64,000 nt of DNA from Carboxylicivirga sp. Lineage in GTDB: Bacteria; Bacteroidota; Bacteroidia; Bacteroidales; Marinilabiliaceae. The position numbers were made by a program, and so were the translations under genes. The DNA lies in NCBI GenBank assembly GCA_025210475.1, contig JAOARW010000030.1, positions 62,001-126,000 on the forward strand, in the 5' to 3' direction. Every line of letters starts with the position of its first letter. Within the stretch, counting starts at the first letter, position 1. The notes under the pieces are model-generated. The model searched no databases. It was not told the DNA's origin and was given only the letters and a program-made list of their open reading frames with translations. Below are positions 8,899 to 18,276 of the stretch, one piece after another.

Positions 8899-10044
8899 AT
8901 GAATAATATTATTCCTGAATTTGTAAAACCACTAATCCGTTTTGTATACTATAAAAAAGAACGTGATAGATTTTTTAGAGAATTTCTCATACGTAAAAAA
9001 CAAAATTGCCTATTTAAAAAACAAGTTAATGCAGATAGTTCATCTTTAATACTATTTTTTATAGATGGAGCCAATTGGTTTACTGGCTATGATGATATTT
9101 CTGGAGGTATTTTATCCATCGCCTCCATTTATGAAGAAACAGAGAAATTACATCCTCTTCATAAGTCACAGGTGATAATGGCAACACTTCCTGATTGTCG
9201 TCATTTATTAGCAAAGCACACACAGTTTCCCAATAATATTCCTGTTTTTAGGTATACCCAGTTAAAGCATTTCAGGAAATTAAACCACGTTTTGATCCAT
9301 ATTCCGGAATATCAATTCAACTTGGATTTAATTAGTAAAATATGTAAGATGTTTAATTATTTGCCAAAAGAAAGTATTCATATAAATATTCTTAACCAGA
9401 ATATAGAATTAATGCCTGAACCGGATATTATTTCTGAAGTGAAGCAACAAGGTTTCTTTCTTACGCAAACTACAGCTCATGAACAATATTCAACAAAAGA
9501 AATAAGGGATAAGTATGCCATACCTTTGCACAAACTATCCGTTTATGCTACGCCGCAGCGCTACAACTTTATTCATCCTAAACAAAAAGAAAGTTTAATC
9601 CTCTTATCACCTGATATAGTTAAAGAAAAAGAAGGTGTTGTTAGTATCATTAAGGAAAAATTGCCGGAATTTCAAATAAAAATTATTAATGGCATTACCT
9701 ATATGGACTATCTTAAGTTGATTGAAAAAGCTAAATATATGATAACCTTTGGCGAAGGTTTAGATTTTTATTTCGTAGAAACTGTATTTTCAGGAGGTGT
9801 CTCTTTTGCGAAATATAACGAGGCGTTTTTTACTGAAGATTTTAGACAACTACATAGTATATTTAAAAGCTATGAAGAAATGGCTAAGAATATTTGTTGC
9901 TGTATAAAAGAACTTGAAGCGAATGAAAGTTCCTATAAATTAACGAATAAGCAACAATTTAATGCTTGTTATAATATCTATAACGACACGTATTATAAAG
10001 AGAATTTATCAAACTTTTACAAACAAAACTATCTATACCAATAG
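8899..10044 (+). CDS. Putative GT-B-like glycosyltransferase / polysaccharide biosynthesis protein
   Basis: 381 aa, not assigned to a family with certainty. It is soluble, with a basic N-terminus. Residues ~55-75 (FFIDGANWFTGYDDISGGIL) look like the first glycine-rich loop of a GT-B enzyme. The C-terminal part (KLIEKAKYMITFGEGLDFYFVE, read in two pieces around 270-295) resembles a GT-B donor-site region with an acidic GEG...E pattern. The next gene starts directly after its stop (TAG then ATG), so the two are cotranscribed. Its position among glycosyltransferases supports a transferase role; this is inference. Confidence 0.6.
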   Translation: MNNIIPEFVKPLIRFVYYKKERDRFFREFLIRKKQNCLFKKQVNADSSSLILFFIDGANWFTGYDDISGGILSIASIYEETEKLHPLHKSQVIMATLPDCRHLLAKHTQFPNNIPVFRYTQLKHFRKLNHVLIHIPEYQFNLDLISKICKMFNYLPKESIHINILNQNIELMPEPDIISEVKQQGFFLTQTTAHEQYSTKEIRDKYAIPLHKLSVYATPQRYNFIHPKQKESLILLSPDIVKEKEGVVSIIKEKLPEFQIKIINGITYMDYLKLIEKAKYMITFGEGLDFYFVETVFSGGVSFAKYNEAFFTEDFRQLHSIFKSYEEMAKNICCCIKELEANESSYKLTNKQQFNACYNIYNDTYYKENLSNFYKQNYLYQ

Positions 10045-10968
10045 ATGAATAATCAGAAACCCAATAGTATCCCGCTTGTATCTGTGGCTATGGTCACATA
10101 TAACTCGGCACAGCATCTTCGTGTTGCCATAGAAAGTGTGCTGTCCAGTACTTATTCTAATATTGAGCTTATTATTTCTGATGACTGCTCAACTGATGAT
10201 ACTTGGGAAATAATTAAAAGTTACGATGACCCAAGAATCAGAGCCTATCAAAACAAAACAAACCTAAGAGAGTATCCTAACCGTAACCAATGCATTAATC
10301 TGGCTAAAGGTGATTACTTAATTTTTATTGATGGCGATGACTACTTATATCCTGAAGGATTGGAATACTTGATAGATAATTTATCAAAGTATCCGGATGA
10401 AACCATTAGCATGGTGATTGGCCGTAGCTGGGATGAAAATATAATATACCCTTGTCTGGTTAGTAACAACGCGTTTGTTTTAAGTAATTATATCGGAAAA
10501 AAAACCTTATTGGGCTTAAATTTTACCCGTATTTTATTCAATACTAATATACTTAAGAACAGTGACCGTTTTAACTCCCGCTACAGAATTGGTGATTTTT
10601 ATATTCAATACCTGCTAGGATCGAATGGCGATATACTGCTTGTCAAAGAAGGATTTGCCTGGTGGCGCCGCAACCCTGGTCAGGCTTCTGAAAGAATTCT
10701 TTTAAATGGTGAGGCAAGCGCTGAAGAGTTTCATATTCAATACAGTTTTCTCCATAATAAAAACTGTCCTCTTTCTGCTGATAATAGAGAAAAAGCTAAG
10801 CAGTGTATTAAAAGAGATTTTGGGAGGTTGCTATTAAGGAAATTGGTCAAGTTTAGATTTGGCTCTTTCTTTTCATTAATGAGGATATCTGGCTATTCAG
10901 CTCGTTTTTTACTGAACGCTTTTGGAAATAATAAAAAAAATTACAACTATTCTAATCTGAATGAGTAA
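10045..10968 (+). CDS. GT2 family glycosyltransferase (GT-A fold)
   Basis: 307 aa; the ATG abuts the previous stop codon. Residues ~10-60 give VSVAMVTYNSAQHL and IELIISDDCSTDDTWEII, the nucleotide-binding start of GT2. FIDGDDYLYPEG near residue 95 holds the metal-binding D-x-D. It transfers a sugar from an NDP-sugar with inversion, at the cytoplasmic membrane. The last 8 bases overlap the acyltransferase that follows. Donor and acceptor unknown. Confidence 0.92.
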   Translation: MNNQKPNSIPLVSVAMVTYNSAQHLRVAIESVLSSTYSNIELIISDDCSTDDTWEIIKSYDDPRIRAYQNKTNLREYPNRNQCINLAKGDYLIFIDGDDYLYPEGLEYLIDNLSKYPDETISMVIGRSWDENIIYPCLVSNNAFVLSNYIGKKTLLGLNFTRILFNTNILKNSDRFNSRYRIGDFYIQYLLGSNGDILLVKEGFAWWRRNPGQASERILLNGEASAEEFHIQYSFLHNKNCPLSADNREKAKQCIKRDFGRLLLRKLVKFRFGSFFSLMRISGYSARFLLNAFGNNKKNYNYSNLNE

Positions 10969-11557
10969 ACTCAATAAAATAAAACAACAATACGCATCAT
11001 TTGGAATGCTTAGCCTTTTACGATGGTTGTTTTATAAACTTTTTTTAGAAGTCGATACCAGGAGAAAAAGAATAAAATCGCTGTATTACTTTAAGCGTTC
11101 AGATGTTCGGATTGGAAAGAACGTCACCTTTAAAGGAATATCTAATAATATTAATATTGGAGATGATTTTGTTATTTACAATAATTGCATTTTTGAATTT
11201 GGCCTGAATGCTAAAATAACTATTGGCCATTCTTGTTTATTTTCATATGGTGTATTAATTCAGAATACAAACAACATCAGCATTGGTGATTATGTACAGG
11301 TTGGTGAATATACCAGTATCAGAGATACCAGCCATAGAAGTGTTGATGCTAATATACCTATAAAAAAGCAAGGTGATATCTCTGACTCAATTGTAATAGG
11401 CAGTAATATATGGATTGGCAAAGCTTGCATTATTTTACCGGGAACAGTGATCGATGATGGAGTTATTATCGGAGCTAATTCTGTAGTCAAAGGCCACTTG
11501 AAGAAAAATTGTGTTTATGCGGGAGCTCCACTACGATTTATAAAAGAAAGAAAATAA
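10961..11557 (+). CDS. Hexapeptide-repeat (left-handed beta-helix) O-acyltransferase, WcaF/Maa-like
   Basis: 198 aa, overlapping the GT2 gene by 8 bp. From residue ~45 it has hexapeptide turns (IGKNVTFKGI, INIGDDFVIYNN, IGHSCLFSYGV, ISIGDYVQVGEYTSI), then DTSHRSVD with a candidate catalytic His, and IGSNIWIGKACIILPG / VIGANSVVKGHL. The ending YAGAPLRFIKERK matches the usual AGxPAK-like close. It probably acetylates a sugar or the growing glycan in the cytoplasm. With the NeuD-like gene and the broken membrane acyltransferase, it shows that the polymer is (or was) acylated in several ways. Confidence 0.88.
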   Translation: MSKLNKIKQQYASFGMLSLLRWLFYKLFLEVDTRRKRIKSLYYFKRSDVRIGKNVTFKGISNNINIGDDFVIYNNCIFEFGLNAKITIGHSCLFSYGVLIQNTNNISIGDYVQVGEYTSIRDTSHRSVDANIPIKKQGDISDSIVIGSNIWIGKACIILPGTVIDDGVIIGANSVVKGHLKKNCVYAGAPLRFIKERK

Positions 11558-11596
11558 ATTAAGAAGCTTTTAAAAAGATTCCGAAATTACTGTTAC

Positions 11597-12466
11597 ATGA
11601 ATAAAATGCCTTTTTTTAGTGTTATTATTCCAATGTATAATTCAGAACAATACATTGGAAATACCTTGCAATCAGTCCTCAACCAGGAGTATGATGATTT
11701 TGAAGTAATTGTAATTGATGATGGCTCTACAGATAATGGTAGTAAGGTTGTTGAAAGTTTCAATGATAAAAGAATAAAACTGGTATCTAAAGTCAATGGA
11801 GGTGTTTCCTCAGCCCGAAACAGAGGTATTAAAGAGGCCAATGGCAGATATATTGCATTTCTGGATTCGGATGACATATGGTATCCGAATCATTTAAAGG
11901 CAGCATACTATTTTTTTAAAGTAAACGCAGAAGTTAAATGGTACTCCAGTTCATTTATAAGAAGTTCTGCAAACAAACCTATCACCATTCAAACAAAAAT
12001 GCCAGTATCTTACCATATAGAGAATTTCATAAAAAAGGCATATGCTTTTATCTGGACCTCATGTGTAATTATTGAACGCCATTTGGCAAATAGTGTTGGT
12101 GGTTTTCCTGAAAATTGTGGATACGGTGAGGATAGTGTTTTCTGGTATAAAATTGGGCTTCGGGAGCAAAGTATCGGCTATACTAGTTCAATTACAGCCA
12201 TATATACGGTAAGAGAAAACTCAATTACACAAACTTGTAACAGAATTAATTTAGCTATTGATGCCTGCATTAAAGCTAAAGAAAAATACCTTGTAAATGA
12301 TGATTATGCATTACAAGGCATGTTCACTTCCATGTTGGTTTATCACTTTAAGAATAGAAATTACAATGATTTTTTGTATTTAATCAAAAAACTGATACCT
12401 AACCTGGGATGGAAACTGGCATTGCGGAGTGTTCTTCAAGTACCTTATTTATTATTAAAAAAGTAG
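11597..12466 (+). CDS. GT2 family glycosyltransferase (GT-A fold)
   Basis: 289 aa, ATG start 39 bp after the acyltransferase. FSVIIPMYNSEQYIGNTL and EVIVIDDGSTDNGSKVV form the GT2 nucleotide-binding unit; AFLDSDDIWYPNHL near residue 95 gives the metal-binding acidic motif (D-S-D-D). GYGEDSVFWYKIG near 175 resembles the ED acceptor-base motif of GT2. The next gene follows after 13 bp. Sugar specificity unknown. Confidence 0.92.
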   Translation: MNKMPFFSVIIPMYNSEQYIGNTLQSVLNQEYDDFEVIVIDDGSTDNGSKVVESFNDKRIKLVSKVNGGVSSARNRGIKEANGRYIAFLDSDDIWYPNHLKAAYYFFKVNAEVKWYSSSFIRSSANKPITIQTKMPVSYHIENFIKKAYAFIWTSCVIIERHLANSVGGFPENCGYGEDSVFWYKIGLREQSIGYTSSITAIYTVRENSITQTCNRINLAIDACIKAKEKYLVNDDYALQGMFTSMLVYHFKNRNYNDFLYLIKKLIPNLGWKLALRSVLQVPYLLLKK

Positions 12467-12479
12467 TAAATTAGGAAAT

Positions 12480-13532
12480 ATGAATAATCAAAAAATGAAT
12501 ATTCTTTACATTGGTATATACGAGAACGGCAGTACATCTAAAATGCGTGGGGAAATTATAAAGTCACTGTTTCCTGATGCTACCTACAATGTAATTGACA
12601 CTTCAATACCTTTCGATGCTAATATTCGACTATTAAAGTCTCTTGCCTTTCGATTTAAAATAGGGCCTGTTATTAATAAGATTAATCGATATGTCATTAG
12701 TAAAGTCAATAATTTAAACATTGAACACTATGATTTAATTTGGATTGACAAAGGAATTTTTATTACAAAGGAAACAACGCAGATATTAAAAAATAAGTCA
12801 TCGCAATTAGTTCACTACACCCCTGATCCTGCCTTTACTTTTCATAAGTCACGTCACTTCAGATCTTCTTTGGCATTGTATGATTTTGCCATTACCACAA
12901 AAGAATATGAATTATCGTATTTTGAAAAATATCTGAATAAAGAGAATGTGATCTACGTTACACAGGGATTTGATAAGCACTTGCACCGACCAATAACCAG
13001 GTTTAAAGATAAAAAAGAAGGAATACTGTTTATAGGTCATCACGAAAAAGAAAGAGAAGCGAATATTCTAAAACTAATGAAAGCAAAAATACCGGTTACT
13101 ATAGCTGGTATAAAATGGGAACGATTTGCTTCAAAAAACAAAAACAATAAGTACTTGACCTACCTGGGAAGGGGTATTTACGGAGAAGACTACGTCAAAC
13201 ATTTATCTGCATATGAGTTTGCCTGGGGAGCTATATCTAAATGGATACCTGAGTTACATACGACACGTACTTTTGAGATTCCGGCATGTGGTACAGCCTT
13301 AATAACGGAACGTAATAAAGAAACAGAGTCTTTTTTTAAGGAAGAAGAAGCAATTTTTTATGAATCTGTTGATGAGATGATTGATAAAATAACTTATTAT
13401 CAAAAATATGCCTCTTCATTGGAGAATATTACCGTTAAAGGAATGGAGCGAGTACATACTGATGGGCGAGATTACGAAAGTATAATTAATAATATCTTCG
13501 AAAAGTTAGATCTCAGTTTAAAAAATTTTTGA
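12480..13532 (+). CDS. CgeB-like GT-B glycosyltransferase
   Basis: 350 aa, ATG at 12480. It resembles the CgeB/DUF3880 plus Glyco_trans_1_2 group: HYDLIWIDKGIFIT around residue 80-93, LVHYTPDPAFTFHKSRHF near 103-120 (the group's 'Y-x-x-D-P' segment), ILFIGHHEKEREANI near 178, then ELHTTRTFEIPACGTALIT near 255 with the conserved R-x-F-E-x-x-x-C-G pattern of that C-domain. It is expected to add a sugar in the same repeat unit. Family assignment rests on motif pattern only. Confidence 0.82.
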   Translation: MNNQKMNILYIGIYENGSTSKMRGEIIKSLFPDATYNVIDTSIPFDANIRLLKSLAFRFKIGPVINKINRYVISKVNNLNIEHYDLIWIDKGIFITKETTQILKNKSSQLVHYTPDPAFTFHKSRHFRSSLALYDFAITTKEYELSYFEKYLNKENVIYVTQGFDKHLHRPITRFKDKKEGILFIGHHEKEREANILKLMKAKIPVTIAGIKWERFASKNKNNKYLTYLGRGIYGEDYVKHLSAYEFAWGAISKWIPELHTTRTFEIPACGTALITERNKETESFFKEEEAIFYESVDEMIDKITYYQKYASSLENITVKGMERVHTDGRDYESIINNIFEKLDLSLKNF

Positions 13533-13619
13533 GTATAAATCAACTCATAATAAGATCTAAAATTTCAATAATTAGCATCAATTAAAATCTTGATTCCCTA
13601 GAGTTTAATCTTAATAAAT

Positions 13620-14954
13620 ATGAAACCAAATAAAATCATTATCATTTCAATTATTATATTTTCGGTTTTATTAATAGGGCAAGTACAATTTTGGACTGCT
13701 CTTGGTTTGGCTTATTGTTTTTATATCACTGTAGATACAACAAATCGCTTGGGTAATGAAGTTCCTATTCCACATTTAATGTTACTTATTGCTGCAATGC
13801 AATGGATTCTAGGTCCTTGGATAGAATATATTACTCCTGAAACTCATTATCTGTTTCACATGTATGTTTCAGAAAGTAGCTATATGAGTTTTGTTGTTCC
13901 TTGTGTACTTGCAATGCATGCAGGTATTTCTGTATTTTCCAATAATATTAAACTCCATCAGATATCAAAAAATGCAGCTAATTCTATTTCTAACTATCCA
14001 TCCTTTCCATACTTACTAATAGTTACCGGGTTAACAATACCATTAATAAGTCCGTTTCTTCCTCCTCAGTTGGGTTTTGTATATTATCTTTTAGCTAATC
14101 TAAAGTATATTGGTGCAATATACCTGATGTTTAGTATAAGTAACTATCGCTGGTTAATATTTTCAGGCATAATGCTATTAACGCTAATTATTTCCATATC
14201 GACTAGTATGTTCCATGATTTTATTCTCTGGGCAGTTCTTTCTTTTACGTTTTTGGCATATGAGTTTAAATTAAAAATGGTCACTAAAATTGGTATTCTC
14301 ATATTGGCAGGTTTCTTTTTAATAACGGTTCAGGCTATTAAACCCAAAGTAAGAGAATTAGCCTGGTCAGGAGCAAAAGTAGATAGTGAATTAGCATTAT
14401 TTATCACCTTGTCAATTGAGGAATGGAAAAGTGGAAGCATTTTTAATCCCAAAAGTCAAAATGATCTTAATGTAAGATTAAACCAAGGGTGGATTATCTC
14501 TAAAATTATGGATCATGTGCCAAAATATGAACCATATGCTAATGGTTCTACCATTTCAGAAGCAATTTTAACCACTTTAGTTCCTCGTTTTATAAATCCT
14601 AACAAGGCTATAGCCGGTGGGAAAAAAAACTTTGAGAAATATACCGGTCACAAATTACAAAAAACAACTTCCATGGGTATTAGTTTGGCTGGTGAAGGAT
14701 GGGCAAATTACGGTTATATGGGAGGTATTATATTCATGTTTTCCTGGGGATTTTTCATAAGTTGGTTTTGGAAATTTCTAAATGTGAAGACTAACATTTA
14801 CCCAACTATATTAATATGGTCACCATTGATATTTCAGCAAGTAATAAAGGCAGAAACTGAATTACTAGATGTTCTTAATCACCTTGTAAAATCAGCCATT
14901 CTTGTCTTTCTAATAATTTGGTTTCTAAAAAAACAGTTTAGGATTCAGGTATAA
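13620..14954 (+). CDS. Polytopic membrane protein, candidate O-antigen/capsule polymerase (Wzy-like)
   Basis: 444 aa with about ten hydrophobic segments, for example IIIISIIIFSVLLIG at 5-19, LIFSGIMLLTLIISIS, IGILILAGFFLIT and the C-terminal SAILVFLIIWFL. A long hydrophilic loop lies at ~245-375, with a run of basic and polar residues (VRLNQGWIISKIMDHVPKYE), as in Wzy polymerases with a large periplasmic loop. Wzy proteins have little sequence identity, so topology and position are the evidence. It would link repeat units in the periplasm. No Wzx flippase or Wzz chain-length regulator is in the window; they may lie upstream of base 1. An O-antigen ligase is an alternative. Confidence 0.7.
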   Translation: MKPNKIIIISIIIFSVLLIGQVQFWTALGLAYCFYITVDTTNRLGNEVPIPHLMLLIAAMQWILGPWIEYITPETHYLFHMYVSESSYMSFVVPCVLAMHAGISVFSNNIKLHQISKNAANSISNYPSFPYLLIVTGLTIPLISPFLPPQLGFVYYLLANLKYIGAIYLMFSISNYRWLIFSGIMLLTLIISISTSMFHDFILWAVLSFTFLAYEFKLKMVTKIGILILAGFFLITVQAIKPKVRELAWSGAKVDSELALFITLSIEEWKSGSIFNPKSQNDLNVRLNQGWIISKIMDHVPKYEPYANGSTISEAILTTLVPRFINPNKAIAGGKKNFEKYTGHKLQKTTSMGISLAGEGWANYGYMGGIIFMFSWGFFISWFWKFLNVKTNIYPTILIWSPLIFQQVIKAETELLDVLNHLVKSAILVFLIIWFLKKQFRIQV

Positions 14955-14983
14955 ATTTATAGTTACCATTCGTCAGCTTATCC

Positions 14984-15976
14984 ATGATTATAACCTTCTT
15001 CCACCGCCTTCCTGCCCATTTCCACTTTAGCATCGAAAAGCTCTTTGATGCCATTCAACCTGGCTTATCCTCTGCAGTCAGTTGGCGTAATTATAGCTTA
15101 GCTTACCCAAGTATTGGACTCTTTCCTCGTCTTAAAAGTGCATTAAAGGCAAAGCAGCAGCAGGGTGATATCAACCACATTACTGGCGATATTCATTTTA
15201 TCACTCCTTTTTTATCGAAAAAGCGTACCATTAATACGTATCATGATTTTACTTTTTTAAAGAATAGTAAAGGTTTAAAACGTTTTCTATTGTGGTTATT
15301 TTGGGTTTATATTCCTGTCAAACGTTCTAAATACCTCACAGTCATCAGTGAAGTAACCAAACAAGAACTCATCCAATACAGTGGTTGCAAAGCGGATAAA
15401 ATAACGGTGATTCCGAATATTATATCACAGGATTTTAAGGCTATGCCCAAAGTATTCAACAGTAAATGTCCCACCATCCTGCACATAGGCACCACGCCCA
15501 ATAAAAACCTAGAACGATTAATAAAGGCGCTTGAGGGCCTTCAATGTCGTTTGCACATTATCGGTAAACTTAATGAAAGCTTAATGCTATTGCTACAGCA
15601 GTGCAACACCAATTACACAAATGAGTTTCAAATACCTGAAGAAGCCTTGCGCCAGGCTTATGTAAATTGTGACTCGTTAAGTTTCTGCTCTTTAAATGAA
15701 GGTTTTGGTCTGCCCATATTAGAAGCTCAGGCCACTGGCCGACCGGTTGTCACCTCTAAATTATCATCCATGCCAGAGGTAGCAGGTGATGCTGCTTGTT
15801 TGGTAAATCCTTATGATGTCAATGCTATCCGTGAAGGCATTGTAAAGGTCATTAATGATAAAGCTTATCGCCAGAAACTTATTGATAAAGGCTTTGAAAA
15901 CATAAAGCGCTTCAATGCCAAGGTAGTTGCTGCTCAATATGAAGCCCTCTATCAAAAAATCTATAAAGATTTATAA
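14984..15976 (+). CDS. GT4 family glycosyltransferase
   Basis: 330 aa, ATG at 14984, 29 bp after the polymerase. N-domain: HITGDIHFITPFL and YHDFTFL, then YLTVISEVTKQELIQ; C-domain: ILHIGTTPNKNLERLIKAL and the E-x7-E motif in LNEGFGLPILEAQATG, then RPVVTSKLSSMPEVAGDA. This is a retaining NDP-sugar transferase of mannosyl/galactosyl-transferase type. It is the last plus-strand gene of the locus, and the next gene faces it. Its base composition is less AT-rich than the genes before it, which may mark the edge of the acquired block. Confidence 0.92.
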   Translation: MIITFFHRLPAHFHFSIEKLFDAIQPGLSSAVSWRNYSLAYPSIGLFPRLKSALKAKQQQGDINHITGDIHFITPFLSKKRTINTYHDFTFLKNSKGLKRFLLWLFWVYIPVKRSKYLTVISEVTKQELIQYSGCKADKITVIPNIISQDFKAMPKVFNSKCPTILHIGTTPNKNLERLIKALEGLQCRLHIIGKLNESLMLLLQQCNTNYTNEFQIPEEALRQAYVNCDSLSFCSLNEGFGLPILEAQATGRPVVTSKLSSMPEVAGDAACLVNPYDVNAIREGIVKVINDKAYRQKLIDKGFENIKRFNAKVVAAQYEALYQKIYKDL

Positions 15977-16000
15977 TCCGTAATAAGACAGAATTGATAA

Positions 16001-17251
16001 TCAAAACAGCCTGATATTCTCCTCCTTCAACTCCGGGTCATTAATAAAGTTCACAGCTCTCTTTCTTGCTCCTCTACAATACACATCAAACTCTTCTTGC
16101 TGCATCTTAACAAGTGTACCAAGCACCGAGTTCCAGCCTGTATCATCGGTCTTCTGACCTTTGTTGTCAGTTTTTAGCCTCCCTTCTCTTCTCTCATCTC
16201 TCACCTCTCCATTCTCCGTTCCCTGATCACCACTATTTACTAAACCAAGGTCCCATCCACACTTCTCCTCCTGCAAGCCTCTCCACGGCGTCTGATCACT
16301 TATCAACACCAGTCGTCCTGCCATAAAACTTTCCAGTATCACATAACCAAAGTTTTCGCCTCGCGTTGGCATAAACAAGGCATGGTATTGAGTAAAGAGT
16401 TCCAATACCTGGTTACCATCAACAACACCTTTATAGTTCACTTTAATATTGTCAGGTAGCTGTTTAATTACTTGTTGACACTCCGCCCAATAGGCTTTAT
16501 CATAGATTGGTCCATAGAGATCGTAGTTAATATCCCCCTTAATATTTCCAAGCTCCAACAATTTTTCTAATGCAAATAGCGTATTCTTCTCGGGTGAGAT
16601 ACGTGCAATGGAGATCAGTTTTACTTCTCCTGTGTTCTTTTTTATAGATTTTAGCTTGGGTAGTTCTTTCACCGGTAAATGAGGAGCCATCTTCACTTTG
16701 ACCTTGCCACCCAGTGCATTTTTAACATCCTTAGTTTCCTTCTCGCTGGTGGTATGAAACAGTACATTCTTATAGAGTCCACTAATCTTTGAGAGTTGAA
16801 TAAATAGTTGTTTCTTTCGCTTCTTTATATTGATAGCCGTAGATGCCAGCATTCCATACGTACCTAGTACCTTTTTACCATCAAAACCAAATTGTTTCAA
16901 AGTAAATAAAGGTAAAATAGAGAACTTCCAGGAATACACCCCATTGATATAGGCATAGTCAGGTTGAATCTCTTTAATTAATTGTTTGTAAAGCTTTTTA
17001 CCAACCAAATTTTCCGGGATATAATATATATATTCTCCTTCACTTCTTTCTGTCCACATCTCACTTTTAATACCTTCGTACGGTGTGGTATCTAAAAAAT
17101 CAGTATTGCGGGTTATGATATAAAAGTCAAAGGTATCGCGCAGATAATTCACCATATTAGCAAAGGCACGTTGGCCTCCGCCTGCTTTGTATCCCGGTAA
17201 GTACCAGTCAATAAATGCGATTATTTTTTGTTTAGGTGACTTTGTATTCAT
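16001..17251 (-). CDS. GT4 family glycosyltransferase with a low-complexity in-frame insert
   Basis: 416 aa, ATG at 17251, convergent with the previous gene. DWYLPGYKAGGGQRAFANMV is a typical GT4 N-terminus with a glycine-rich loop; LISIARISPEKNTLFALEKL starts the C-domain, and ARGENFGYVILESFMAG-like sequence (TRGENFGYVILESFMAG) holds the E-x7-E motif. Near residues 338-371 a run rich in Gly, Glu, Arg, Lys and Asp (SGDQGTENGEVRDERREG, then RLKTDNKGQKTDD) interrupts the C-terminal helix region. It is encoded by a 7-nt periodic tract (16142-16239) like those found between genes nearby. The frame stays open, so the enzyme may work, with an insert in a surface loop. Confidence 0.85.
   Translation of the reverse strand: MNTKSPKQKIIAFIDWYLPGYKAGGGQRAFANMVNYLRDTFDFYIITRNTDFLDTTPYEGIKSEMWTERSEGEYIYYIPENLVGKKLYKQLIKEIQPDYAYINGVYSWKFSILPLFTLKQFGFDGKKVLGTYGMLASTAINIKKRKKQLFIQLSKISGLYKNVLFHTTSEKETKDVKNALGGKVKVKMAPHLPVKELPKLKSIKKNTGEVKLISIARISPEKNTLFALEKLLELGNIKGDINYDLYGPIYDKAYWAECQQVIKQLPDNIKVNYKGVVDGNQVLELFTQYHALFMPTRGENFGYVILESFMAGRLVLISDQTPWRGLQEEKCGWDLGLVNSGDQGTENGEVRDERREGRLKTDNKGQKTDDTGWNSVLGTLVKMQQEEFDVYCRGARKRAVNFINDPELKEENIRLF
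16142..16239. repeat. Degenerate 7-nt satellite inside a coding sequence
   Basis: Read on the plus strand, the tract falls into about 14 seven-base units, best in the middle (TTCTCTT, CTCTCAT, CTCTCAC, CTCTCCA, TTCTCCG). It is pyrimidine-rich on the plus strand, as are the intergenic arrays at 18130 and 22906. It encodes the low-complexity insert of the glycosyltransferase on the minus strand. Confidence 0.6.
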
Positions 17252-17863
17252 AGTGGCGAAGATAGTAATTAGTCAGTACTTATTAGTCTGTATTCAGTAG
17301 AAAACGCCATCATGCGCAATGGTTCACACTTGGCAGGCACGCTAAGAATAATAAAAAGCATTAGGTATCCAAGTGAGTATTAGCCATCAGCTAATTATTG
17401 ATAGCAGGCCCTTCATTACTAAGTGGCAGATGTTAAAAAGTCAGGAAATTGCTTTTAATGTAACATTTGATAATTTTTCCTTCTTGTGAAGCACAAATTA
17501 TACTAATTCTATTTTAAAATGCACTTAATAGCGATTTTAAAAACTACAATTGTAAATGCCGATACATAATCAAAGTGACTTTAAAAGTGAAACGAATTAA
17601 AGGTGTATTTTGATTAGTAATCGGTATTACTCGAATGACTCAAATTTAGGTTTCGCATGGCGGAACCATTTGCGTTAATTGGTGAAATTTGTGGTTCTAT
17701 ATTTTACTGCTCCTGTTGAACCAACCTGTATTACAAAATGAGCTGAAACCATCTTGCTTATTTTTTTATGTGGTTAATGTACTTTGGATTGGTCCGGTGC
17801 ATGGTCGTGTCTGCATCTAGTAACCTTTGTGATTGCACCAGTTTGGATAGCCGTAATGTAATT

Positions 17864-17917
17864 AGGGCTCCGTTTCACTCCACCCTACGCTCTTACACAT
17901 CGCCCCGTTGGGGCTTT
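17864..17917. repeat. AGCCCCAACGGGGCG-type intergenic palindromic repeat
   Basis: On the minus strand it begins AAGCCCCAACGGGGCGATG and ends GAAACGGAGCCCT. The first half is the hairpin GCCCC-aac-GGGGC, and the ends (AGCCC...GGGCT) are also complementary. From general knowledge, repeats with this opening are scattered between genes in many Bacteroidota genomes. Function unknown. Confidence 0.5.
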
Positions 17918-18129
17918 ATTTTACAGCAGATGGAATTCAAAATTTTTAAGCATTTTGACTACAATAATGTGGCTCGTATTTGTTAGAATCAAACATAAGC
18001 AGTAACTAGATATTGCATAAGGAAGCAACAACCCTGTTTTGACACTTCAATTGATTACCAAATTATCACCTTAGATTACCTGGATCAATATAACACGTCT
18101 GATGAAATGTGGTCAGAAAAGATTTTTCC

Positions 18130-18199
18130 GTCTTCCATCTTTTAACATCCCTCTTCAAACTCACCTCTCTCCTCTCTCTTTCGTCCCCTCACTTTCCCT
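18130..18199. repeat. Degenerate 7-nt satellite, pyrimidine-rich on the plus strand
   Basis: Ten seven-base units can be read from GTCTTCC and ATCTTTT through CTCTCTC (twice in a row) to TTTCCCT. The unit is loosely NTCTNNN. It runs straight into a CCTTCGACTCCGCTCTGGG repeat. Confidence 0.55.
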
Positions 18200-18276
18200 T
18201 CGACTCCGCTCTGGGTGCGTTTCTTCCGTCTTCGGACTTAATACTTAATTAAGGTTCCTGACCCTGTCGAAGGCCT
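18195..18276. repeat. Two degenerate copies of the CCTTCGAC(n)GCTCwGG repeat
   Basis: CCCTTCGACTCCGCTCTGGG (18196-18215) and the related CCTGACCCTGTCGAAGGCC (18258-18276, inverted order) match the short repeat TTCCCTGAGCnnnGTCGAAGGGAA that is common between genes in Bacteroidota. Further copies lie at 19669-19715 and 21279-21298. Confidence 0.5.

Noticed and set aside
16114..16326. 70-codon frame opposite the glycosyltransferase
   Set aside because: Antisense shadow of the heptad satellite in the real gene (Ser/Pro/His low complexity).
17768..17986. 72-codon open frame on the plus strand
   Set aside because: Half of it is the AGCCCC-type palindromic repeat translated; no family motif or plausible start signal.
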